Part shown: piece by piece, positions 1 to 5,178 of the stretch
How positions within the stretch are numbered: position 1 is the first letter of the stretch
How the letters are laid out: each line of letters begins with the position of its first letter
Assembly (NCBI GenBank): GCA_007129695.1
Contig: SKVA01000194.1
Location: 1-5,178, forward strand
Source: Spirochaetaceae bacterium
GTDB lineage: Bacteria; Spirochaetota; Spirochaetia; DSM-27196; SLST01
DNA: 5,178 nt
Direction: 5' to 3'
Notes under the pieces: generated by a model
Told to the model about the DNA's origin: nothing
The model's input: the letters and a program-made list of their open reading frames with translations, nothing else
Databases searched by the model: none
Program-made: the position numbers and the translations under genes

Positions 1-746
1 ATTTCGAGCGCGACCGGTTGCCTGCCGGCAACTTCGGTGTCGCAGATCTGCCAGTCGCGTCGCTTGAAGTGGACGATCGGGCCGTCGCGGTGCGCGCCAC
101 GAAGCATGAACATCGCGCCGTTCTGCGCGGTCACGTGGCCGAGAGCGATCCACACTCCGCAGATCTTCGCGTCGAGCGGCAGGTCGAAGTACGCGTGGTC
201 CTGATGCCACGGTTTCTCGCGGCCCCCGGGTGGCTTCACGAGCGCCATCGTCTGGAAGAGTTTCGTCGGCTCACCGACGAGCCGCTCGATCGCCGCACGC
301 ATCGGCTTGTCGTTCGCGATCGCGCCGAGCGGTGGATGGGTCTTCGTGAACCCCATGAACTTTCGAACCATCCGTGCCCGCTCCTGCCGATCGATCTGCG
401 CGAGGATTCGGGTAACTTCGTCGCGGTCGCGCAGGTCCAGATCGGCGACATCGGCGTCCGGGCCGAGCGTCTCGTCGATGCGCGTGCGCATCGCTGCCTC
501 GTACGCGACCTGCGCGCAATCGGGGTCGACCGCCTCGCTCATCGCGCGCAACTCGGCGAGCGCTTCCTGGATCCGCCCGACCGCAAACGCGTTGCGCACG
601 ACCAGAAACCCGTCGCGGTCGTACTGTTCGACCGCGTCGTCGCCGATCGCCGCCAGCCCGTCAACCGGCGAAAACTCGCCGTGGCTCGTGTAGAGAGCGG
701 GGTCGTGATCGGCAACCCGTGTCTCAAACGTAATCATCGTGCTCAT
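1..746 (-). CDS. Phytanoyl-CoA dioxygenase (PhyH) family oxygenase, C-terminus cut by window edge
   Basis: Reading the minus strand from an ATG at 746 gives 248 codons without a stop, running off position 1. The protein starts MSTMITFE. Residues 41-54 (QYDRDGFLVVRNAF) are the typical N-terminal helix and strand of PhyH proteins. Residues 179-189 (PWHQDHAYFDL) carry the iron-binding HxD motif, with H181 and D183 as ligands. Residues 209-219 (NGAMFMLRGAHR region) match the family's 'NG-x-hydrophobic-PGSH' strand. The distal iron-binding His and the 2-oxoglutarate-binding Arg normally lie further on and must be outside the window. The family couples 2-oxoglutarate decarboxylation to hydroxylation of a small molecule, in the cytoplasm; many bacterial members have unknown substrates. 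A second ATG at 737 is possible. No clear Shine-Dalgarno precedes either ATG, and a weak -10-like CATACT at 758-753 would place transcription start close to the ATG, so translation may be leaderless (inference). The gene is divergent from the AraC regulator, which may control it. Family call is firm, substrate unknown. Confidence 0.9.
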   Translation of the reverse strand, partial: MSTMITFETRVADHDPALYTSHGEFSPVDGLAAIGDDAVEQYDRDGFLVVRNAFAVGRIQEALAELRAMSEAVDPDCAQVAYEAAMRTRIDETLGPDADVADLDLRDRDEVTRILAQIDRQERARMVRKFMGFTKTHPPLGAIANDKPMRAAIERLVGEPTKLFQTMALVKPPGGREKPWHQDHAYFDLPLDAKICGVWIALGHVTAQNGAMFMLRGAHRDGPIVHFKRRDWQICDTEVAGRQPVALE

Positions 747-781
747 GCGTGAAGTATGACCCGGCGATCCCCGATCGACCA

Positions 782-810
782 TGGACGCGCGCTCCCGGTT
801 CATGTAAATT
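782..810 (+). promoter_or_regulatory. Candidate sigma70-like promoter of the AraC gene
   Basis: A -35-like TGGACG (782-787, 4 of 6 consensus bases) and a -10-like TAAATT (805-810, 4 of 6) are separated by exactly 17 bp. This AT-rich patch stands out in GC-rich surroundings. Transcription would begin about 7 bp downstream, at or next to the ATG at 817. That agrees with the lack of a Shine-Dalgarno there and suggests a leaderless mRNA. It is a visual prediction with modest matches. Confidence 0.4.
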
Positions 811-816
811 CTGAAC
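798..816. promoter_or_regulatory. Inverted repeat GTTCA-N9-TGAAC, possible operator
   Basis: Two 5-bp arms, GTTCA (798-802) and TGAAC (812-816), are perfect inverted copies separated by 9 bp and directly abut the ATG of the AraC gene. The repeat covers the predicted -10 box, so a bound protein could block the regulator's own transcription. AraC-family proteins often bind direct repeats, so the binder could also be another factor. Short arms mean it may be chance. Confidence 0.3.
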
Positions 817-1626
817 ATGCATGGGCTCCAGAACGAGCCTGAAAAGGGCTCAAGAGCGGTGGGTGTTCGCGTCAACAGCGCGGCGCGTTTCTTCTGCGCG
901 CCCGACTGGAACTGGGACACGTCGGCGCGTGGTTTCTCCGACTGGGACCTCTGGGTCGTACTCGGCGGGACGGGGGTTCTGCGGAGCGGGTCCGACAGGA
1001 TCCCGCTCTCGCGCGGAGATACCTTCGTGCTACGGCCGCGAACGCGCTACCGCGTCAGCCACGATCCGTCGCAGCCGCTGCACGTGGTCGCGGTGCATCA
1101 CGATCGTCTTGACGACGCGGTTGAGAGTCGGCCGGCCACGAATTCCGGCGAACCCTTACACCGACGGGTCGTGCCGATCGAGTTCCTTGCCGGCATCCTT
1201 GACCGCATCATCCGGTGTCACCTGCAGGGCGACAGCGACGATGCCGACGCGTGGCTCGCTGTCGCGCTGAAGGAGCGCGCGCGCGCCGATCAGCCGCCGG
1301 CGGTCGGCGCCGCGGCGCGAATCGACGAGCTGTGCACGCAGATCAGGGAGCGCCCCGGCGACCGCTGGACGTCGAGCGCGATCGCCGCGTTCGTCGGCGC
1401 GTCGCCGCAGCACGTGTCGCGGTTGTTCAAGCGATCGGTCGGGACCTCGCCCGCGCGATACGTACGCGACGTCAGGATCGCAACCGCGAAGGCGTATCTA
1501 CGAGGTTCATCGCTGCCGCTCAAGCGCATTGCGTCGATCCTGGGCTACCACGACGAGTTTCACTTCTCGAACCAGTTCCGCTCCGCGACCGGCGTGCGCC
1601 CGTCGGCGTTCCGGGCGACGGTGTAG
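817..1626 (+). CDS. AraC-family transcriptional regulator with N-terminal cupin-like sensor
   Basis: The 269-residue protein has the usual AraC layout and length. Residues about 42-95 form a cupin-like beta-barrel segment: hydrophobic DLWVVLGGTGVL, then LSRGDTFVLRPRTRYRV, typical of the AraC ligand-binding domain. Residues about 167-269 are the DNA-binding domain with two helix-turn-helix units, at about 185-206 (SSAIAAFVGASPQHVSRLFK) and 233-256. The AraC signature is clear at 243-266: GYHDEFHFSNQFR followed by GVRPSAFR. The protein probably binds a small ligand and activates or represses neighbouring promoters. The divergent oxygenase and the downstream mutarotase, 66 bp away on the same strand, are the obvious candidate targets, so a 6-deoxysugar effector is plausible but inferred. 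The ATG at 817 has no Shine-Dalgarno; a GTG at 859 in the same frame is an alternative that would leave the cupin domain intact. It is not assigned to RhaS or RhaR because ligand residues cannot be judged by eye. Confidence 0.93.
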   Translation: MHGLQNEPEKGSRAVGVRVNSAARFFCAPDWNWDTSARGFSDWDLWVVLGGTGVLRSGSDRIPLSRGDTFVLRPRTRYRVSHDPSQPLHVVAVHHDRLDDAVESRPATNSGEPLHRRVVPIEFLAGILDRIIRCHLQGDSDDADAWLAVALKERARADQPPAVGAAARIDELCTQIRERPGDRWTSSAIAAFVGASPQHVSRLFKRSVGTSPARYVRDVRIATAKAYLRGSSLPLKRIASILGYHDEFHFSNQFRSATGVRPSAFRATV

Positions 1627-1632
1627 CGGGGC

Positions 1633-1661
1633 TGGCCACGCACCGATGCTACCGCGATAAT
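1633..1661 (+). promoter_or_regulatory. Candidate promoter of the rhamnose mutarotase gene
   Basis: GATAAT at 1656-1661 matches the sigma70 -10 box at 5 of 6 bases. TGGCCA at 1633-1638 matches the -35 box at 4 of 6, and the spacer is 17 bp. Transcription would start near 1668 and give a leader of about 25 nt that contains the strong Shine-Dalgarno. The mutarotase could thus be transcribed on its own as well as by read-through from the regulator gene, whose stop is only 7 bp before the -35. Confidence 0.5.
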
Positions 1662-1680
1662 CACGAACGAAGACAGTCGC

Positions 1681-1686
1681 AGGAGG
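1681..1686 (+). promoter_or_regulatory. Strong Shine-Dalgarno (AGGAGG) of the mutarotase gene
   Basis: A full AGGAGG lies 6 nt before the ATG at 1693, which fixes that start. It contrasts with the two divergent genes, which have no recognisable Shine-Dalgarno, and implies efficient translation of the mutarotase. Confidence 0.85.
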
Positions 1687-1692
1687 GTTTGA

Positions 1693-2007
1693 ATGGAACG
1701 AGTCGCGTTTACGATGAAGCTGAAACCGGGACAGGCGGCGGAGTACAAGCGCCGCCACGACGACCTGTGGCCGGAGGTCGCGCAGCTGCTGAAGGACTCA
1801 GGGGTGTCCGACTACTCGATATTCCTGGACAAGACGACGCACACGCTCTTCGCCGTTCAGAAGGTGTCGGGCGACCATGGGTCGCAGGATCTGGGTGCGA
1901 CCGAAATCGTCCAGAAATGGTGGGCCTACATGGCCGACATCATGGAGACGAACCCGGATAACTCGCCGGTGGTCACGATGATCGACGAGGTGTTCCACCT
2001 GGACTAA
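1693..2007 (+). CDS. rhaM: L-rhamnose mutarotase
   Basis: The 104-residue product belongs to the RhaM (RhaU, YiiL) family and has the same length as the E. coli protein. The enzyme interconverts the alpha and beta anomers of L-rhamnose in the cytoplasm, supplying the form used by rhamnose isomerase; it is a small dimeric ferredoxin-like fold. Visible landmarks are Y18 and H22 in EYKRRHDDLWPE (H22 is the catalytic His position in E. coli RhaM), the strand YSIFLDK (41-47), the paired tryptophans W76-W77 in QKWWAYMADIM, and the family signature NPDNSPV at 87-93, then EVFHLD at the C-terminus. All key residues are intact. Some relatives act on L-fucose or other 6-deoxysugars, so the exact sugar is uncertain. 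No rhamnose isomerase, kinase or aldolase gene is in view. It follows the AraC gene by 66 bp on the same strand, with its own predicted promoter and a strong ribosome binding site. Confidence 0.95.
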   Translation: MERVAFTMKLKPGQAAEYKRRHDDLWPEVAQLLKDSGVSDYSIFLDKTTHTLFAVQKVSGDHGSQDLGATEIVQKWWAYMADIMETNPDNSPVVTMIDEVFHLD

Positions 2008-2045
2008 CCCTCACGCGCGCGGGACGTGCGCGTCGGCGTGAGAGG
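2008..2045. terminator. Bidirectional hairpin between convergent genes
   Basis: Immediately after the mutarotase stop, CTCACGC (2010-2016) pairs with GCGTGAG (2036-2042). The stem extends outward through CC (2008-2009) with GG (2044-2045) across one bulged A, and inward through GCGC (2017-2020) with GCGC (2028-2031). It sits in the 52-bp gap between two convergent stop codons, so it can serve both genes. Neither strand shows a T-run after the stem, so it is not a classical intrinsic terminator; it may work through stem stability or with Rho. Confidence 0.55.
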
Positions 2046-2059
2046 GACGCGCATGCACA

Positions 2060-5000
2060 CTACGCGCTTCGCTCCCGTCGAGCGAAGCGGATGTACGGGA
2101 CGATCGCGGCGTTCTTGTCCGACTCGGTGCCGTCGTAGGTGACCGTGACGAAGGGTACGCCGGTCGTCTGTTCGATGCTCGCGGCGAGCGCTTCGGTGAC
2201 CATCGACGGGCAGCAGAACGCAGGGCTCGCCTGCACAAAGAGCGCGATGTCGTCGTGGCGGCTCAACAGGTGCATGATCTTCAGCGCGTTCTCGTACGAC
2301 TCGCCCTCGTGATCGATGACCATTCCGAAGCGCGACAGCTCACGTTCCAGCCCGGGGCTGCGCCACGGCGCCGGAGGGCCGACGAGCGCCTCGGCCTCAC
2401 GGAGATAGCGCCGTTCGAGCCGGTCGATCGCGCCGACGATGAGCCGCAGCTTCGCCGTCGTGGCCAGGTCGTTGCGGCGGCGCAGCTTGTCGAAGTGCGA
2501 TGACGCGATGATCTTCACGTAGTCGCTGTACGGCGTGGTCAACGCTTCACCACCCGCGGCTTCGATCGTGCGAATCAGGTTCTGGTTCATCACGTCGTTG
2601 TCGCGGACGTAGAGGTCTCCGATGATAGCGACCTTGGGTCGATCGGTGCGGCGAACCGGCACCGCGCGAAAGTCGGCGATCATCCGGCGCAACGCATCCA
2701 GGCGATTACCCCGATTCTCGAACACGCGCTCGAGTCGCCGGCTCCACCGTGCGATCAGCTCATCGGTCTGGCCGCGATGAACCTCGTACGGCCTGATCGT
2801 GCATCCGATCCGCCGCAGCCAGCCGCCGAACTGGAATGCGAAGTACGCGCCGACGGTCGCGGTCGGCTTGATGTCAAAGAACGTGATGTCGCTCACGTAG
2901 ACGCCGATCCCGCCGATCCCCTCCTGGATGAACAGGCTCTTGATGAAGCCGGGATAGAGCGGGATACCGCACGCCCATCGTCCCTTGCCCACCCAGAGCA
3001 CGAACGAGTCCGCGGGCCTGCCGCTGTCGCGAACGTAATCCATCGCGTCCTGCGCGATCGCGCTCACCGGGGTGCACTGCCCGCTGTTCAGCCGCATGCT
3101 GCGCTGCACGCTCTGCGACGTCTCGCGCAGCGCAACCGCGTCGATCCCGTGGCCGCGGAGGTTCGCCGCAAGAAGCGGGGTCGTAAGCGGATCCCAGGTC
3201 GGGAGCAGGAGCGTCTTGCCGCGCACCGCGCGCTCGAGCCGTGGGACGATCGCCCTCGACCCGCGTGCGACGCCCGGCGCGCTCGGGTCGTCGAACGGAT
3301 CGGGTCCGTCGAGGATCGAGTCTGGCCGTCCCCCGATCAGGTCACCGACCCGATCGTCGATGAACCCGCGCGCGGCCGCGACACCCGCCGCGACCCGCGG
3401 ACCTATACCGGTCGACGCCCACGCGCGCGCGATAGGCCCGGGATCGACCGTGTCGGCCAACGCCAAACCGGACTGATCGGCCGCTCGCGCCTCACGCAGC
3501 GACCGGAGCGCGTCGCGGCGCTCGTGGTCGATCGTGTGGTGGTTGCGGAACGAACGGACCGCCGCCTCTATCCGAGTCTCGTAGCCGACGTTCGAGTCGT
3601 GCTCGTCGAGCTGGAGGATCAGATACGGCTTGTCGCGCGCGTCCATGATCCGTTTGAACGCGTCCTGGCAGAACGCGTCGGGCGCGCACTTGAAGCTGGT
3701 CACGAGCACCGGGTAGAGCCCCGGCGTCCGTGACGCGGTATCCGCGGCGAGCAGGATGTCGGCAGCGTACCGCCAGTGCACGCTCTGCACCAGGGCGGCG
3801 GTCTGCGGCGACGGCAGCCGGCCGGGAAGCATGTCCTGGAAGAAGACGCGCACGCCGTTTCGATCCAGGATCTGTGGGATCCCCTTGTTCATCGACGGGT
3901 CCATCGCCGTGTACGGCCGTCCGACGATCACAACGTCGATGTCGGGAGAGTCTGCGCCGCGTCGGTACTGCTCGAACAGCCCGGCCAGCTTCGATCGCGC
4001 GCCGTCGGCCGCGGCCTGCGCGACCGTCATCGCGCCGCGCACGGCTTCGACCGAAACGTCGTAGTGCCGACGGAGCGCGCGGTGGAGCTCGACCGCAGGA
4101 TCGGTTGATTCGCCCCAGAGAACCGGCGACAGGAGCCGGGCGCGGTCATCGTCTGCAACGACTGCGGTGAGCATCGTAGACGTGAACTGCGTGTAGTAGC
4201 AGTACGCGCGCCGGCGATCGGCGCGCGCTCGCTCGAGCACGATCGGCACGAACACCAGATCGGCGGTCGTCAACAGCTCGGCGACGTGACCGTGGAACGC
4301 GGCGATCGGGGAGCAGAACTCGGCGCCTTCGAGCTTCTTCCCGCGCGCGACCGCCGAATCGGTTTCGGAGCACACGACCGTCGGGATGCCGAGCTGTGCA
4401 AACACGCGACGGAAGTACCCGTGCTCCTCGGCCATATGGAGCGCGGACGGGATGCCGATGACCGGCACCCGCGCCGCGCCGTCGCGCGGTCGAACGGCCT
4501 CCACGCGCTCGGCCTTCGCGACCGCACGCTCTATGCGGGCGCGCGCCGCGATCAGATCAAATCCGCTCGAGCGCGCGGCGACGTAAGACTGCGTTTCGTA
4601 GTCGCGACCGCACAGGAACCCGAACGCGACCTCCTGTTCGCCGACCGTCGCGATTCGCAGCCGGCAATGGTTCGCGCACAGCTCGCACCGCTCGGACCGG
4701 ACCGGGATCTCTTCGCGGTAGAGATCGAGCCCGCGAAAGCCGGTCGGCTGCGCAAGCTCGTCGCGACACGTAAGCGCCGCGCCGAGCGCACCGGTCACGT
4801 GGCAGTAGCGCGACACCGCTATCGGCAGGCCGAGCTCGTGCTCGAACGCCGCGACGAGCGCGCGGTTCTTTGCGGTCGCGCCCTGAAAGCAGACGCGTCG
4901 CCCGATCGCCGAGCGCTCGGCTACCTTCTGGAGGTAGTTCTCGCGGACCGAGTGGATCGCGGCGGTGAGGATCTCGTCGTTCGTGAAGCCGTTGTTCAGA

Positions 5001-5178
5001 TAGTGGTTGATGTCGCGTTCCATGAAGACCGTGCACCGGTCGCTCGCGAGCGGTGCCGGCGTACCGATGCAGCGGTCGGCGTACTGATCGATCGGCGTTC
5101 CCAGACGATTCGCCTGCTCCTCCAGGAAACTCCCGGTACCGGCCGCGCAGACGGTGTTCATCTGCGAGAACGTGACCC
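2060..5178 (-). CDS. Giant acyl-CoA dehydratase activase / DUF2229 / HGD-D-like fusion protein, N-terminus outside window
   Basis: The minus-strand frame is open from the right edge to a TAG at 2062-2060. The Met at 5161 is internal: the codons before it read VTFSQ, and FxxMN followed by CAAGTG is the middle of an activase domain. Numbering from that Met: residues 1-133 are the C-terminal half of a BcrA/BadF/HgdC-type ASKHA ATPase, with CAAGTGSF (C5) and RCTVFMERD (C43) at the positions of the two cysteines that hold the inter-subunit [4Fe-4S] cluster in HgdC, and VTGALGAAL at 122-130. Next comes a C-x2-C-x3-C-x17-C motif (159-184). A DUF2229/dehydratase-D-like unit follows (about 232-541: CSP-x4-HGHV, GRPYTAMD, FKCAPDAF, LDEHDSN, ETRIEA). 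After a linker, a second diverged unit spans about 650-1025. Relatives commonly exceed 1,000 residues and are annotated as acyl-CoA dehydratase activase-related; their reaction is not established. Known activases drive ATP-dependent one-electron transfer to a dehydratase, reductase or double-cubane protein, in the cytoplasm and oxygen-sensitively. The gene is convergent to the mutarotase gene. Confidence 0.9.
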   Translation of the reverse strand, partial: VTFSQMNTVCAAGTGSFLEEQANRLGTPIDQYADRCIGTPAPLASDRCTVFMERDINHYLNNGFTNDEILTAAIHSVRENYLQKVAERSAIGRRVCFQGATAKNRALVAAFEHELGLPIAVSRYCHVTGALGAALTCRDELAQPTGFRGLDLYREEIPVRSERCELCANHCRLRIATVGEQEVAFGFLCGRDYETQSYVAARSSGFDLIAARARIERAVAKAERVEAVRPRDGAARVPVIGIPSALHMAEEHGYFRRVFAQLGIPTVVCSETDSAVARGKKLEGAEFCSPIAAFHGHVAELLTTADLVFVPIVLERARADRRRAYCYYTQFTSTMLTAVVADDDRARLLSPVLWGESTDPAVELHRALRRHYDVSVEAVRGAMTVAQAAADGARSKLAGLFEQYRRGADSPDIDVVIVGRPYTAMDPSMNKGIPQILDRNGVRVFFQDMLPGRLPSPQTAALVQSVHWRYAADILLAADTASRTPGLYPVLVTSFKCAPDAFCQDAFKRIMDARDKPYLILQLDEHDSNVGYETRIEAAVRSFRNHHTIDHERRDALRSLREARAADQSGLALADTVDPGPIARAWASTGIGPRVAAGVAAARGFIDDRVGDLIGGRPDSILDGPDPFDDPSAPGVARGSRAIVPRLERAVRGKTLLLPTWDPLTTPLLAANLRGHGIDAVALRETSQSVQRSMRLNSGQCTPVSAIAQDAMDYVRDSGRPADSFVLWVGKGRWACGIPLYPGFIKSLFIQEGIGGIGVYVSDITFFDIKPTATVGAYFAFQFGGWLRRIGCTIRPYEVHRGQTDELIARWSRRLERVFENRGNRLDALRRMIADFRAVPVRRTDRPKVAIIGDLYVRDNDVMNQNLIRTIEAAGGEALTTPYSDYVKIIASSHFDKLRRRNDLATTAKLRLIVGAIDRLERRYLREAEALVGPPAPWRSPGLERELSRFGMVIDHEGESYENALKIMHLLSRHDDIALFVQASPAFCCPSMVTEALAASIEQTTGVPFVTVTYDGTESDKNAAIVPYIRFARRERSA
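2065..2089. repeat. Perfect 10-bp inverted repeat inside the 3' end of the fusion gene
   Basis: CGCTTCGCTC (2065-2074) and GAGCGAAGCG (2080-2089) are perfect inverted copies around a 5-nt loop (CCGTC). The hairpin lies in the last codons of the fusion gene, encoding the Arg-rich tail FARRERSA, and ends 3 bases before the stop codon on that strand. Its position suggests an mRNA 3'-end stabiliser or part of the termination region, but no T-run follows. Codon choice in an Arg/Ala/Ser-rich tail could also create it. Confidence 0.5.

Noticed and set aside
18..752. Plus-strand open frame of 244 codons
   Set aside because: It is antisense to the PhyH gene, is rich in Arg/Val/Ala/Asp without any family motif, and the opposite strand carries the conserved HQD and DGF motifs. 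It is a GC-rich shadow frame.
859..861. GTG at 859 as the start of the AraC gene
   Set aside because: An AAGGG-like patch lies upstream but at a long spacing, and the ATG at 817 gives a normal family length with a well-placed candidate promoter. It is kept only as an alternative.
1215..1961. Plus-strand open frame of 248 codons overlapping the regulator and mutarotase genes
   Set aside because: It is out of frame with both well-supported genes, Arg/Gly-rich and without motifs, and would require overlapping almost all of RhaM.
2777..3733. Plus-strand open frame of 318 codons
   Set aside because: It lies entirely antisense to the fusion gene and has a low-complexity Arg/Pro/Asp/Val composition with no recognisable domain, while the minus strand here encodes clear dehydratase-like motifs.
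5159..5161. ATG at 5161 as the true start of the fusion gene
   Set aside because: The frame stays open to the window edge, no Shine-Dalgarno precedes it, and this Met is the conserved internal residue of the FxxMN-CAAGTG region; activase domains need the ATP-binding part that lies upstream of it.
1..5178. tRNA, rRNA, riboswitch, CRISPR array, insertion sequence or attachment site
   Set aside because: No cloverleaf-like conserved segments, regularly spaced repeats, terminal inverted repeats or transposase motifs were seen. Almost all of the window is accounted for by four protein genes.

Overview
The window is a dense, high-GC (by eye well above 60%) piece of bacterial chromosome with four protein-coding genes, two of which run off the ends. 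An AraC-type regulator, sigma70-like promoter boxes and a strong Shine-Dalgarno in front of the mutarotase gene argue for a bacterium. The mix of a phytanoyl-CoA dioxygenase-like gene, AraC regulator, L-rhamnose mutarotase and a giant acyl-CoA dehydratase activase fusion would fit high-GC members of Spirochaetota, Planctomycetota/Verrucomicrobiota, Chloroflexota or similar groups. The sequence alone does not decide this. No RNA genes, mobile elements, CRISPR arrays or phage genes were seen.

Layout, left to right. (1) Positions 1-746, minus strand: the N-terminal 248 residues of a phytanoyl-CoA dioxygenase (PhyH) family Fe(II)/2-oxoglutarate oxygenase, cut by the left edge. (2) Positions 747-816: a 70-bp divergent intergenic region with a candidate promoter and an inverted repeat next to the regulator's start. 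(3) Positions 817-1626, plus strand: an AraC-family regulator with an N-terminal cupin-like sensor domain. (4) Positions 1693-2007, plus strand: a complete 104-residue L-rhamnose mutarotase (RhaM) with a good promoter and ribosome binding site. (5) Positions 2008-2059: a convergent gap holding a GC-rich hairpin that probably ends transcription from both sides. (6) Positions 2060-5178, minus strand: at least 1,038 codons of a giant fusion protein related to the activators and components of 2-hydroxyacyl-CoA dehydratases and benzoyl-CoA reductases. Its start lies beyond the right edge.

Genes 1-4 look like one small regulatory neighbourhood: a divergently arranged AraC regulator between an oxygenase and a 6-deoxysugar mutarotase, suggesting control by a sugar or a sugar-derived compound (inference). 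The fusion gene is convergent to this group and is probably a separate transcription unit. Its most striking property is its architecture: an ATPase activase domain, a four-cysteine motif and two diverged copies of a DUF2229/dehydratase-D-like unit in a single chain.
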